Assembly: GCA_031316115.1 (NCBI GenBank)
Contig: JALDRC010000005.1
Span: 62,001-126,000 of the forward strand
Source of the DNA: Nitrososphaeraceae archaeon
GTDB lineage: Archaea > Thermoproteota > Nitrososphaeria > Nitrososphaerales > Nitrososphaeraceae
Direction: 5' to 3'
Length of the DNA: 64,000 bases
Each line of letters starts with the position of its first letter. Positions within the stretch are counted from its first letter, which is position 1. The notes under the pieces were generated by a model. It was not told the DNA's origin and made no database searches. It saw only the letters and a program-made list of their open reading frames with translations. The translations under genes and the position numbers were made by a program. Below are positions 1 through 9,756 of this stretch, one piece after another.

Positions 1-86
1 CCAGCCTCAGATATACCTTTTATGGCATTTATCCTAACTTGACGGACTTTTTCTCTCAGATCCAAATAGCGCATACCGAATTTCAT
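1..86 (-). CDS. Transketolase N-terminal subunit-like protein, 5' fragment
   Basis: Only the first 28-29 codons are inside the window; the rest lies beyond base 1. The reading begins at an ATG at 84-86 and gives MKFGMRYLDLREKVRQVRI, ending in IKGISEAG at the edge. The pattern of a charged helix followed by an (S/G)-E-A-G turn resembles the start of split archaeal transketolase N-terminal subunits, where a thiamine-diphosphate-binding SGHPGGS motif would come next. That motif is off the window, so the family call is an inference from a short stretch. It is divergent from the aminopeptidase gene at 225, so 87-224 must hold two promoters. Confidence 0.4.
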   Translation of the reverse strand, partial: MKFGMRYLDLREKVRQVRINAIKGISEA

Positions 87-224
87 TTACCATATCTCCC
101 GACCATGTAAGTTGGATAATGGAACAAAATATTAAGATAGATAAAAATCTAGCTGGTTCATTTTTTATATCTATTATTTTAAAGTATACAATAGTTTAAA
201 ATATTCAAGCTATAATTCAAAAAC

Positions 225-1691
225 ATGTTAAGAATTATAGCAGATAATATTGCAAAAAAAATAAATTCTCAATTGTTAGTTATAGGTTGTTTTGCAAATG
301 AAGATTACTCGGTAATCTTTGAGAAAATACAGCCAGAATTAGGTAAAATCGGAAAAGAATTTATAGAAAAATCTAGCTCAAAGTTCGGTTTGATCAATGG
401 ATTTTCTACATTAAGAACTTCTCAAAAAATATTATTTGTTGGTTTACAAAATAGAAAAGATTTTACTCAGGAAAAGGCTAGAATAATTACAGGAAAAATA
501 ATAAATCACTTAAAAGAATTTGAAATCAGAGAATTTTCCATTATTGCATTTGATTCATCTGAAGAAACAATTGAAGCCATAACTGATGGAATTATTCTTT
601 CAACTTACTCCTTCAATAAATATAAATCAAAGATTGAAAAAAATGTTCTTCAGAAGGTAACAATAATTTGTGAGTCAAAAATAAAAAATCCTCAGAAAAT
701 TATTGATAAAACGTGTATAATATCTGAAACAATAAATTTTGCTAAAGATATAGCTAATATGCCTCCTAATGAATGCTCTCCAGAGTATCTAGCTAGACTT
801 GCTATGAATATGAATAAAGAACGAGTAAAAACAACAATTATTGATTACAAGGAGATGGAATCAGTTAAACTAAATGGAATAATCTCCGTAGGGAAAGGAA
901 GTAAAAATGAACCAAAATTTATAATCTTAAAATATATTGGAACTAAAATTAGTGAAAAACCGGTTCTATTGGTAGGAAAGGCAGTAACTTTTGATTCTGG
1001 AGGATTGTCTATTAAACCAAGTGAAAAAATGGATGAAATGAAATTTGACAAATGTGGAGGAGTGAATATTATCTCAATCATCAAAGCTCTATCACTTTTA
1101 AAGCCTAGGATGAATGTAATAGGAATAATCCCAGCTGTAGAAAATATGCCTTCTGGCTATTCATATAGGCCAAGTGATATTATTGAGATGTATAATGGAA
1201 AAAAGGTGGAAGTATTGAATACCGATGCAGAAGGCAGGTTAATACTAGCAGATGCATTATCCTATGGAATATCTACGTTTAACCCTAAATATGTAATAGA
1301 TATGGCAACATTGACTGGCGCTTGTATAATTGCTTTAGGATCTAATGTAGCTGGAATAATGGGAAATAATTCAAATTTAATTAAAAAAATTTTATCAATT
1401 TCTAATACAACCGGAGAGAAAATGTGGGAATTGCCTTTATTCGATGATTTCCATGAACAGATCAAAAGTAATTATGCCGATATAAAAAATATAGGAGGCA
1501 GGGCAGGTGGAGCAATAACTGCAGCTGCTTTTTTGTCAAATTTTGTAGAAAATGTTCCATGGGTACATATTGACATAGCTGGAACTGCATGGATTCAGGA
1601 GGGAACAATTTCTAAATCTTATAATACTAATGGAGCAACAGGATTTGGAATAAAAACTATTATCAAATTGTTAATAGGAGATTCCAAATAA
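225..1691 (+). CDS. pepA: Leucyl aminopeptidase (M17 family)
   Basis: Cytosolic two-metal aminopeptidase that removes N-terminal residues from peptides, at 488 aa the usual length for M17. The C-terminal catalytic half is clear: VGKAVTFDSGG (about residues 248-258) supplies the metal-binding Lys and Asp, MKFDKCGG follows, and the family signature NTDAEGRL lies at about 332-339. The N-terminal half (1-160) is the poorly conserved macro-like domain. The ATG start follows an AT-rich stretch with no obvious Shine-Dalgarno sequence, as expected of a short-leader archaeal mRNA. The gene stands alone; the next gene on either strand is 5S rRNA, convergent with it. The family is certain; preferred substrate cannot be read from the sequence. 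Confidence 0.93.
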   Translation: MLRIIADNIAKKINSQLLVIGCFANEDYSVIFEKIQPELGKIGKEFIEKSSSKFGLINGFSTLRTSQKILFVGLQNRKDFTQEKARIITGKIINHLKEFEIREFSIIAFDSSEETIEAITDGIILSTYSFNKYKSKIEKNVLQKVTIICESKIKNPQKIIDKTCIISETINFAKDIANMPPNECSPEYLARLAMNMNKERVKTTIIDYKEMESVKLNGIISVGKGSKNEPKFIILKYIGTKISEKPVLLVGKAVTFDSGGLSIKPSEKMDEMKFDKCGGVNIISIIKALSLLKPRMNVIGIIPAVENMPSGYSYRPSDIIEMYNGKKVEVLNTDAEGRLILADALSYGISTFNPKYVIDMATLTGACIIALGSNVAGIMGNNSNLIKKILSISNTTGEKMWELPLFDDFHEQIKSNYADIKNIGGRAGGAITAAAFLSNFVENVPWVHIDIAGTAWIQEGTISKSYNTNGATGFGIKTIIKLLIGDSK

Positions 1692-1723
1692 TAAAAATTT
1701 TTGAAAGCAATACCAAGTCAATT

Positions 1724-1842
1724 TAACGCCAGCACTGCCCCTTCCCAACCACTCTCGTAGATCAGTACTAGGCAGCGACGACAGGTTTGACTTCCGGGTT
1801 CGGTATGGGACCGGGTCGCGCCCTGCCACTATGACCGGCTGT
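1724..1842 (-). rRNA. rrf: 5S ribosomal RNA (unlinked)
   Basis: A GC-rich island of about 115 nt in AT-rich DNA. On the minus strand it begins GCCGGTCATAGTGGCAGGG, contains the 5S core CCCATACCGAACCCGG followed by GAAGTCAAACCTG, and ends GGCAGTGCTGGC. The ends pair to form helix I. Mature ends are estimated from that pairing (core 1728-1839). The gene lies about 34 kb from the 16S-23S operon, which has no 5S of its own; unlinked 5S is common in Thaumarchaeota. A short T-run on the minus strand near 1694-1698 may end transcription before the convergent pepA gene. Confidence 0.93.
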
Positions 1843-1963
1843 TATAGAGAATCAAGGTGGTTAATTTAATCCTTTTTGAAAAGTTAATTAAAAATAAATG
1901 CAATGAATATAAACCCAGCAAGAGATATAATACATATTTATAAAATTAAAGTGAATAATTAAC

Positions 1964-3757
1964 TTGATAGAACCGTCTTCTAGGGTAGCTGTGTTGGATG
2001 AAGAGTTATGCAAACCAAAGAAATGTGGATTAGAATGTATAGTTTACTGTCCAGTAAATAAGACAGGAGGTGAATGTATTGTCCAGAGACCCGAAGATGG
2101 CAAAGCAGTAATTTCAGAAGATCTGTGTACGGGATGTGGAATATGTGTTAAAAAATGTCCTTTTGATGCAATAGTAATTGTTAACTTACCAAAAGAATTA
2201 GGTGAACATAAAATTCATCAATACGGAATAAATTCCTTCAGATTGTATCATTTACCGACACCTAAGAAGGGGTCTGTGGTAGGACTATTGGGAAGAAATG
2301 GAATGGGTAAATCGACTATAATAAACATATTATCTGGTAATTTGAAGCCAAATTTTGGTGAATATGGTAAGAAAGTAGAGTGGGAGGATGTCTTTGAAAA
2401 ATTTCATGGAACCGAGTTAAAGACACATTTTGAAACTATATCAAGTGCAAATACAAAAGTATCTATAAAACCTCAACTTGTATATAAAATTCCAAAATTT
2501 TTTAAAGGAACTACAAAGGAAATGTTACGTAAATTTGATGAATTGGATATGTCAGATCAAATTGTAGAACAATTAAACCTTACAAGTTCATTGAATAAGA
2601 ACATAAATGAATTAAGTGGCGGAGAATTACAGAGATTGGCTGTGGCGATCACTACGGTAAAAGATGCAGATTATTATTTTTTTGATGAACCCTCATCCTA
2701 TAACGATATTTATCAAAGATTGGCTGTTGCTAAGGTAATTCAAAATTTAGCTAGGAGAGGAAAAACCGTTACAATAATTGAGCATGATCTTACGCTATTG
2801 GATTATTTAGCTGATTATATACATATTTTATATGGTGAACCTGGAGCGTATGGTATAGTTTCCAGTTTGCAAACTACAAAAATAGGAATAAATAATTTCC
2901 TAGAAGGATATATTCCATCAGAAAATGTAAGATTTCGAGAAAAAATGTTTAGATTTGATTCATTTAATCCAACTGAAGACATATTGCTAAACACAAAGGT
3001 TACTCAATATTCAACTTTAGTAAAAAAATTTAATTCTTTTAATGTTAAAATATCTGCAGGAGGAATCAGAAAGGGCGAGGTAATTGGCATTACAGGTGCT
3101 AATGCTTTGGGAAAAACTACATTTATGAAGATAATAGCAGGTATTGAAAAAACTACTGAAGGTACTGTAGAAACACACTCAAAAATATCGTATAAACCAC
3201 AATATATAAGTCAAGATTACGATGGAGATGTTAAGTCATTATTATATTATGTTTATCAAAATGCCATTGAAGGGAGTTTAGTTGAGGAACAGATCATTAT
3301 TCCAATGGGAATTAAAAAATTATATGATAAAAATGTTAAAAATTTAAGTGGTGGCGAACTTCAAAAAATAGCTATTACTTCCACACTAATTCAAAATGCT
3401 GAAATTTATGCATTAGACGAACCATCCGCATTTCTTGATATAGAAGAGAGAATAGCATTAGCAAAATTTATTCAGAGATTCGTAAGGGCACAAAATAAAT
3501 CTGCTATAATTATAGATCACGACATGCAGTTAATAGACATTGTTGCGGATTCTTTAATAATATTCGAAGGTTCTCCAAGTATAGAAGGTTATGCTTCTGC
3601 ACCAATGTCAAAGATAAATGGTATGAATCAATTTCTGAAAAATATTTCAATTACGTTCAGGAGAGATGAGAGTACAGGGAGACCTAGGGTAAATAAAGAT
3701 TTAAGTCGACTAGATAAAATGCAAAAAGAATCAGGAGAATATTACTATTTAAGTTAA
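1964..3757 (+). CDS. abcE1: ABCE1 / RNase L inhibitor homologue, ribosome recycling ATPase
   Basis: Iron-sulfur ABC ATPase that splits terminated 70S ribosomes, normally with aRF1 or aPelota. Domains: N-terminal [4Fe-4S] region with two cysteine sets (C16, C21, C25, C29 and C55, C58, C61, C65), first ABC domain with Walker A GRNGMGKST (110-118) and an LSGGELQRLA signature, second ABC domain with Walker A GANALGKTT and signature LSGGELQKIA. The two signatures and D-E-P Walker B ends are intact. There is no transmembrane part, as expected for ABCE. At 597 aa it is normal length. The start is a TTG at 1964, chosen because it gives the usual N-terminus just before the first cysteine set. The trm5-like gene follows after 5 bp, so the two probably share one mRNA. 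Confidence 0.95.
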   Translation: MIEPSSRVAVLDEELCKPKKCGLECIVYCPVNKTGGECIVQRPEDGKAVISEDLCTGCGICVKKCPFDAIVIVNLPKELGEHKIHQYGINSFRLYHLPTPKKGSVVGLLGRNGMGKSTIINILSGNLKPNFGEYGKKVEWEDVFEKFHGTELKTHFETISSANTKVSIKPQLVYKIPKFFKGTTKEMLRKFDELDMSDQIVEQLNLTSSLNKNINELSGGELQRLAVAITTVKDADYYFFDEPSSYNDIYQRLAVAKVIQNLARRGKTVTIIEHDLTLLDYLADYIHILYGEPGAYGIVSSLQTTKIGINNFLEGYIPSENVRFREKMFRFDSFNPTEDILLNTKVTQYSTLVKKFNSFNVKISAGGIRKGEVIGITGANALGKTTFMKIIAGIEKTTEGTVETHSKISYKPQYISQDYDGDVKSLLYYVYQNAIEGSLVEEQIIIPMGIKKLYDKNVKNLSGGELQKIAITSTLIQNAEIYALDEPSAFLDIEERIALAKFIQRFVRAQNKSAIIIDHDMQLIDIVADSLIIFEGSPSIEGYASAPMSKINGMNQFLKNISITFRRDESTGRPRVNKDLSRLDKMQKESGEYYYLS

Positions 3758-3762
3758 AAGAT

Positions 3763-4605
3763 ATGGCACATATGCTTAAGGATGTATTAATAAATACTCT
3801 ATCCTTAGAAGAAATAACTAAACTATATTCATCCTTTGACGTAATAGGAGATATTGTTATAATAAAAATCCCAGAATCACTATATTCTAAAAAGTACTTG
3901 ATTGCCAAAACGTTATTAAATAAGATCAAAAATGTTAATACAATTTTTCAACAAACATCTCCAGTAGCAGGAGATTATCGTATAAGAAACCTAGAATTCT
4001 TAGCAGGGGAAGAAAAAACGGTTACAGAATATAAAGAACATGGATGTGTTTTCAAGGTTGATGTTTCGAAAACATATTTTTCACCTAGACTCTCAACAGA
4101 GAGACTCAGAATTACAAAGTTAATAGGAGAAAGGGAGATAATCGTCAACATGTTTGCTGGGATAGGTACATATTCCATTATATTAGCAAAAAAAAACCCC
4201 GACTGTATAGTATATAGCATTGATTCCAATCCAACGGCTATAGAACTTTGTATAACCAATTGCAAATTAAATAAGGTTGAAAATAGGGTGATCCCGCTTT
4301 TAGGCGATGCGAATAACGTAATATCAAATAAATTGATAGGAGTAGGAACTAGAGTATTGATGCCACTTCCAGAAAAGGCATATGAATTTATAGAGTCAGC
4401 AGTATTATCACTTGAAAATAAAAAAGGTATAGTTCATTTTTTTGCACATATCAAATCTAATAACAAAAAAAACGCTATTAATGATGGAATAGAGTATAGT
4501 ATGAATATCTTCAAAAATTATAAAAAGAAAATAATTACATGTAGAGTGATCAGAGAAGTAGGTCCTAGAATTTATCAGGTTGTCACAGATATTTATTTAC
4601 TGTAA
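3763..4605 (+). CDS. trm5: Trm5-family tRNA (guanine37-N1)-methyltransferase
   Basis: SAM-dependent methyltransferase of the Trm5/TYW2 family, which methylates or modifies G37 next to the tRNA anticodon to keep reading frame. Visible features: the SAM loop MFAGIGTYSIILAKK (about 127-141), an acidic ribose-binding end YSIDSNPTA, a glycine-rich GDANNV segment, and RVLMPLPEKA at about 188-197 in place of the family's N-L-P-P motif. The C-terminal Rossmann fold is complete, and the N-terminal 80 residues match the small D2 part of short archaeal Trm5 proteins. It is 5 bp downstream of ABCE1. TYW2 (wybutosine) is the main alternative, since both share this fold and the N of NLPP is changed here to P. 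Confidence 0.8.
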   Translation: MAHMLKDVLINTLSLEEITKLYSSFDVIGDIVIIKIPESLYSKKYLIAKTLLNKIKNVNTIFQQTSPVAGDYRIRNLEFLAGEEKTVTEYKEHGCVFKVDVSKTYFSPRLSTERLRITKLIGEREIIVNMFAGIGTYSIILAKKNPDCIVYSIDSNPTAIELCITNCKLNKVENRVIPLLGDANNVISNKLIGVGTRVLMPLPEKAYEFIESAVLSLENKKGIVHFFAHIKSNNKKNAINDGIEYSMNIFKNYKKKIITCRVIREVGPRIYQVVTDIYLL

Positions 4606-4615
4606 TTTTCAGTAT

Positions 4616-4828
4616 TTACTCATCAGATAATTTTGTAGTCTGAGAAGCAGATACCATTGTGTAGCCTATCCAAATAAAAACAGTAACTACAATACCAACG
4701 GTTGCGGTTATAGTAAGTTTAATTATTAATAGATCATAAGATGATAAAAATAATAGATAAATATATGCTAAAAATAACAGTAGCGGGATAGTTAATAAAA
4801 AGATTCCAGTTGACTTATTGCCTTTCAT
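4616..4828 (-). CDS. Small two-pass membrane protein, unknown
   Basis: Predicted protein of 70 aa with two hydrophobic stretches (about 10-30 and 36-58) joined by a short loop, and a short polar tail ending KLSDE. No family was recognised. It runs convergently into the trm5-like gene with 10 bp between stops and sits 33 bp downstream of the RimI-like gene on the same strand, so it could be the distal cistron of that unit. The TM pattern, ATG start and gene-like spacing support it as real, but at this size the evidence is limited. Confidence 0.55.
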   Translation of the reverse strand: MKGNKSTGIFLLTIPLLLFLAYIYLLFLSSYDLLIIKLTITATVGIVVTVFIWIGYTMVSASQTTKLSDE

Positions 4829-4861
4829 TATAAGAAAACGAGATTAAAATATTATATATCT

Positions 4862-5359
4862 CTAACTAAGATCTTTTGCCATCAAGTATGCATCCTCACC
4901 GTCTCGATAGTATGAAGAAAGTTTAGATTTGATGTGAAAGCTTATATTTTGGTATAATTTCACAGCAGTGGCGTTACTTACCCGTACTTCCAGATAAACT
5001 TCATCTCCTTTTCTTTGTCTAAGACCTTTTATTGCTTCCAAAACCAAAGCCCTTCCTATTCCTTTGCCTCTATGTTCTTCTAATACAGCAACAGATACGA
5101 CATGTCCTTTTTTAACAAATCCTAATTTCCGGAAATTAGAAAAACCAAATTCTATTTTGCACATTATATAGCCTATTACTTGATTTTTAAGTTCTGCCAC
5201 AATGAAAGCCTCAGGAAGTTCTGTTAGAAGAGAGCTAAAAAAATAATCAGAATAATGTTCAGGAAGTGTAACCATATTTATATCAATGACAGATTTAAGA
5301 TCCTCTTCTTCACAATGACGAATAATATAATTTCCAACATTTCTGAGTTCTGATTGCAA
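4862..5359 (-). CDS. rimI: GNAT N-terminal acetyltransferase, RimI/Ard1-like
   Basis: Acetyl-CoA-dependent N-alpha-acetyltransferase of 165 aa, the normal archaeal RimI length. The acetyl-CoA loop is VAVLEEHRGKGIGRALV (about residues 91-107; Q/RxxGxG/A motif R-G-K-G-I-G), followed by the beta5-alpha4 end EVYLEVRVSNATAVKLYQ that is very typical of RimI/Ard1 enzymes (LEVR-x-SN-x-A-x-x-LY). Archaeal members acetylate N-termini of ribosomal and other proteins with broad specificity. The gene is monocistronic or paired with the small membrane protein downstream. Confidence 0.85.
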   Translation of the reverse strand: MQSELRNVGNYIIRHCEEEDLKSVIDINMVTLPEHYSDYFFSSLLTELPEAFIVAELKNQVIGYIMCKIEFGFSNFRKLGFVKKGHVVSVAVLEEHRGKGIGRALVLEAIKGLRQRKGDEVYLEVRVSNATAVKLYQNISFHIKSKLSSYYRDGEDAYLMAKDLS

Positions 5360-5454
5360 ATGTATAAGATTAATTTTGATAAAGTATTTAACTGTATATA
5401 AACAATAAGAGAAGGAATTATTAAATATGTTAAAGAATTAAAAATTTTTAGAAC

Positions 5455-6555
5455 TTATTTTTGTAACAAAGTAACATCAGGTTCAGGACACACCAAAATC
5501 TTGCTATTTTTGCCGTATGTTGACATAAATGTTACGAGAACCTCTTTAATATTATTAAAGGTAACAAATCCTAATTTTTTATGTGTGTAGTAAAAAGGCA
5601 ACGATGAAACAATCCCAAGATTGTAATGATTTTTTAGAAAATCTAAAAAAAATAAATGTTCTGCCCCATTAATATAATTTTTTTTAATTTTATTTTTGTC
5701 TAATCTTCCCTCGATAAACATTTTTAATGCTCCTTCTCCTATTCCTTTATTATTTTCTGATAGCAAGACAGCTGAGCCATTTTTTTTGAGTACAGGTAAC
5801 ACATTCCATAAGAAATTTAAGGAATTTGTTAAAGTCATATGATTTTCATATTCATATCCAGAGCTAACAATAATTGACTTATTTTCTCCTACATTATAAG
5901 TAGATCTAGAATTTAGAGTAGAAAAAGATTCTTTGAATGAATCAGCATTAGTATAATTGATATTAATAATTCCCGAAGCACATGATATCAGATCAATTGA
6001 ATATATATCTAATTTATTACACCATTCCATAGCAATTTTTAGTGGTTCATTTATAGTACCAGGTTTTGGAAATTCAAAGTCAAAAGATGAAAAAATTTGA
6101 TGCATAAGGTTATTTGATGAATTTCTAATTAAAATTGTAGGAGTTCCACTAAAACCAAATACAGGATCATATGACAATCTAGAGATGAAAACAACTTGAT
6201 CATACTGTTTAATTTGATTTATTAGATCTAGTGGATCAAATTGAAAAAAATGTTTTATAGAATTGGAGAAAAAGTTTTTGATGAGAGAAAAAATCTCGGG
6301 ATAAGTACCTATTGAAAATTCAAATTGAGGTTTAGAGTTGAAAAGTTCAATGATAATTGAAATTATTTTTAATACGAATTTAGAACTTGATAAAGGAACA
6401 AATAAAGTATTTTTGGAGAATTTGATATTTGCTAAAAAATCATTAAGATATTCATCAGATAGAATTTTTGGAGATTGTAGGATTTGATTAAGATTTTCCT
6501 GTTTGATATCAAGAACTACGTTTGTTGTACCATATCCAAGCCATATTTCTGGCAT
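5455..6555 (-). CDS. LarA / DUF2088-like protein, diverged
   Basis: Conserved-looking protein of 366 aa. The order of landmarks fits the lactate racemase (LarA, DUF2088) fold: an N-terminal LGYGTTNVVLDI strand, a central FGFSGTPTILI loop where LarA has a GGP-K loop, then GTINEPLK, and a C-terminal IIVSSGYEYENHMTLTNS followed by KKNGSAVLLSENNKGIGEG, matching the D-x-V-I-x-S-x-G-G-x-P and G-G-x-I-I-L-x-A-E-C blocks of LarA. The G-T-H-R histidine motif that helps hold the nickel-pincer cofactor in LarA is not visible. So it has the fold but probably not classical lactate racemase chemistry. The gene is divergent from pyrE 55 bp away. The call is from motif order only and needs a profile search. 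Confidence 0.5.
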   Translation of the reverse strand: MPEIWLGYGTTNVVLDIKQENLNQILQSPKILSDEYLNDFLANIKFSKNTLFVPLSSSKFVLKIISIIIELFNSKPQFEFSIGTYPEIFSLIKNFFSNSIKHFFQFDPLDLINQIKQYDQVVFISRLSYDPVFGFSGTPTILIRNSSNNLMHQIFSSFDFEFPKPGTINEPLKIAMEWCNKLDIYSIDLISCASGIININYTNADSFKESFSTLNSRSTYNVGENKSIIVSSGYEYENHMTLTNSLNFLWNVLPVLKKNGSAVLLSENNKGIGEGALKMFIEGRLDKNKIKKNYINGAEHLFFLDFLKNHYNLGIVSSLPFYYTHKKLGFVTFNNIKEVLVTFMSTYGKNSKILVCPEPDVTLLQK

Positions 6556-6610
6556 ATAGATAGTATTGTAAAAGCGTTAAAATAAATCTCTTTCACATAA
6601 CAATACTAAC

Positions 6611-7213
6611 ATGAATGATTTTCAGGAAAGATTGACACTTTTTTTAATAAATTCCAATTCATTAAAAGTTGGTAAATTTAAACTATCTAGTGGTTTAGAG
6701 AGCAATTATTACATAGATTTAAGGAATATCCAGAGCTATCCATCAATTTTTCATGAGATAGTCATATTGTTAAGAGATAAGATAATCAAGGAAGAAATTG
6801 AGTTTGATCTACTAGCTACAGTGCCTACTTCAGGATTAGTATTTACTTCTGCGTTAGCATATGAAATTTTTAAACCTTTAATTTATATACGAAAAGAAGC
6901 AAAGGGATACGGTGTCAATAACCTAATCGAAGGTAAATTTGAGAAGGAAAATAAGGTTTTGCTTATAGATGATGTTATAACAACAGGAAAATCTCTTGTT
7001 CATGCTGTAGATATAATTAGAAGAAGAAATTTAAAAATAAATACGGTGTTATCCCTACTTTTTAGAGGAAATGAACAAACGATTCAAACATTTACAAAAA
7101 TGGGAATAGATTTAAAATTTTTAATTTCTATTAAAGAGATTTCGAATATCATTTCCTCTAAAAACTTAATGGGAGAAGAAGATAGAAAAAAGTTGAGACA
7201 AGTAAAAATATAA
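6611..7213 (+). CDS. pyrE: Orotate phosphoribosyltransferase
   Basis: Joins orotate and PRPP to make OMP in UMP synthesis. The protein is 200 aa, normal for PyrE. The PRPP-binding signature VLLIDDVITTGKS is at about 117-129, and an upstream KEAKGYGV segment gives the flexible catalytic-loop lysine expected in the family; SGLESNYYIDLR near 27-38 is the usual N-terminal orotate-side motif. Alone on its strand, convergent with tbp (21 bp between stops). No other pyrimidine gene is adjacent. Confidence 0.93.
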   Translation: MNDFQERLTLFLINSNSLKVGKFKLSSGLESNYYIDLRNIQSYPSIFHEIVILLRDKIIKEEIEFDLLATVPTSGLVFTSALAYEIFKPLIYIRKEAKGYGVNNLIEGKFEKENKVLLIDDVITTGKSLVHAVDIIRRRNLKINTVLSLLFRGNEQTIQTFTKMGIDLKFLISIKEISNIISSKNLMGEEDRKKLRQVKI

Positions 7214-7234
7214 CTAAAAGAGAATATCGGGTAA

Positions 7235-7798
<564 letters not shown>

Positions 7799-7820
7799 AT
7801 TGGTTAAGCGTTCTGTGAAC

Positions 7821-7832
7821 TATATAAATATA
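7821..7832 (-). promoter_or_regulatory. TATA box of tbp
   Basis: Minus-strand tatatttatata lies 23-34 bp before the tbp start codon. In archaea transcription starts about 25 bp after the box centre, so the mRNA would begin at or within a few bases of the ATG (leaderless). This is inferred from position and sequence only. Confidence 0.5.
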
Positions 7833-7921
7833 TTATATAAACTTTTATGAAACATAAAATAAAATTATTATTGATATGATAAACAATTAATTTAATTATA
7901 TATTATTAACCTATAAGTAAA

Positions 7922-9310
7922 ATGTCATTCAGGATTGATAAAGATTCTATAGGTGATATACAAGTTCCAAAAGATTCCTACTATGGTCCATTCACTGCTC
8001 GAGCATTAAAACAATACATAGTTACTGGGCAAAAATCCCATATTAACTTGGTGAGAGCATTCGTGATGATTAAAAAATCTGCAGCATTAGCAAATATGGA
8101 ATTAAAAGTACTTGATAAAGAGATAGGAAATGCTATCGTTACAACCTGTGATGAAGTTCTCGCTGGAAGATTTATGGAAGAGTTTGTAATAGAATCGATA
8201 AATTCAGGCGCTGGAACAGCTTTCAATATGAACACAAATGAGGTAATAGCTAACAGAGCTTTAGAAATTATTGGAAAAAATAAGGGAGAATATAATATCA
8301 TAAGTCCTAACGATCATGTTAACATGTCCCAATCTAGTAATGACACCTTTCCTACAGCAATGAATATTGCTATACTGATCAATGCAAATCTTATGATTTA
8401 TTCACTAGATAAGTTATTAGATTCATTAGAAAAGAAAGCAAAACAATTTTCTAATATTATTAAAATTGGAAGAACTCATTTGATGGACGCTATACCAGTT
8501 ACTCTAGGGATAGAATTTGAGGAATATGTTTTTTCTATTAAAAGAGCGAAAGAATCAATAATATCAGCAAAAGAGAAGTTAGAATTTATAGGAATTGGTG
8601 GGACAGCAGTAGGCACTGGAGCTAATACACCCAATGGTTACAAAGAGAAGGTAGTAAATCATCTAGCAGAAATATCAGGATTAAATTTAAAAGCATCTGG
8701 AAACTTGTTTTATTCTTTACAAAGTAAATATGATATAGTTAATTTCTCTTCCTCACTGAGGAATCTCTCCTTAGAGTTAATTAAAATGGCTAACGACTTA
8801 AGACTCATGGCTTCTGGACCTATTGCGGGATTAGGAGAAATCCTTATCCCAGCAGTTCATGCAGGATCTTCAATAATGCCTGGAAAGGTAAATCCTTCAC
8901 TTGCAGAATGTCTAAACATGATTTGCTTTGATGTTATAGGACGAGATCATTCAGTTGCATTGGCTGCTCAAGCTGGTCAATTTGAATTAAATGTTATGTT
9001 ACCAAGCATGCTAAAAAATATCTTAGATTCTACTGACATGTTTATAAATTTCCTTCCAATCTTTGCTTCCAATTTTATAAAAGGAATACAACCAAACATT
9101 GAAAAATTAAGAAATCAGGTAGAAAGGAGTCCTATCTTAATTACATTATTAAATCCATATATCGGATATCTAAAAGCGGCAGAAATTTACAAAGAATCAT
9201 TAAAAACCGGAAAAGGTATCAAAGAACTAGTATTAGACAAAAAATTGATGAAAGAAGATGAACTAAATAATATTTTATCTAATGAAAAAATATTAGAAGC
9301 GATACGATAA
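7922..9310 (+). CDS. fumC: Class II fumarate hydratase
   Basis: Fumarase/aspartase superfamily enzyme of 462 aa, normal length for FumC. The signature GSSIMPGKVNP is at about 315-325; the P-G-K form is typical of fumarase, while aspartases usually read P-A-K. Other landmarks are VNMSQSSNDTFPT (about 138-150) and GRTHLMDAIPVTLG (about 184-197), both active-site segments. It would convert fumarate to malate in the incomplete TCA cycle and in the branch that ties carbon fixation to biosynthesis. The gene is divergent from tbp. Aspartate ammonia-lyase is the alternative, less likely. Confidence 0.88.
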   Translation: MSFRIDKDSIGDIQVPKDSYYGPFTARALKQYIVTGQKSHINLVRAFVMIKKSAALANMELKVLDKEIGNAIVTTCDEVLAGRFMEEFVIESINSGAGTAFNMNTNEVIANRALEIIGKNKGEYNIISPNDHVNMSQSSNDTFPTAMNIAILINANLMIYSLDKLLDSLEKKAKQFSNIIKIGRTHLMDAIPVTLGIEFEEYVFSIKRAKESIISAKEKLEFIGIGGTAVGTGANTPNGYKEKVVNHLAEISGLNLKASGNLFYSLQSKYDIVNFSSSLRNLSLELIKMANDLRLMASGPIAGLGEILIPAVHAGSSIMPGKVNPSLAECLNMICFDVIGRDHSVALAAQAGQFELNVMLPSMLKNILDSTDMFINFLPIFASNFIKGIQPNIEKLRNQVERSPILITLLNPYIGYLKAAEIYKESLKTGKGIKELVLDKKLMKEDELNNILSNEKILEAIR

Positions 9311-9756
9311 TTTTATTAGTCATTTTAATTTCCAGAGCACTATATATGTTAGAAAACAGAGTAGTCTTTATTTTGAATTATTAAGTATTATTGATAAAGG
9401 TTTTGATGGTGCATATATAAAGGATCAAATCATCAACAGCACAGAGAAGACATATAGGATTATAAGATAATAGTTCTGAGCAGATATTTGCATCTGGTGA
9501 TTAGAATGAATATAAAGTTATTTCGTATAATATATACAGAAAGTGTAATTTCAACTAATTTTATTATTCTTAGTATTGAAGTTTAATTTATTAAAATAGA
9601 AAAAAGAGTATGTTTTACTATCAAATGAAACTTAATTTTATTATATTAGTTAAATGCATAACAATAATATAGGATTTTCAAATAGCAGATAGTTTCTTTT
9701 TTTTTAATATTAGATAATTACTAATTTCTTATATTGCATTAGTTATAGATTAAGCT
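9311..9756. other. Non-coding stretch after fumC
   Basis: About 450 bp of strongly AT-rich DNA between fumC and the small zinc-finger gene. I see no ORF with coding character, no GC-rich RNA-like island and no clear repeat. Confidence 0.5.

Noticed and set aside
9430-9510. Possible C/D box sRNA (a ctga and a gatg-like box near each other)
   Set aside because: Box spacing is irregular and the boxes are weak in such AT-rich DNA; not supportable by eye.
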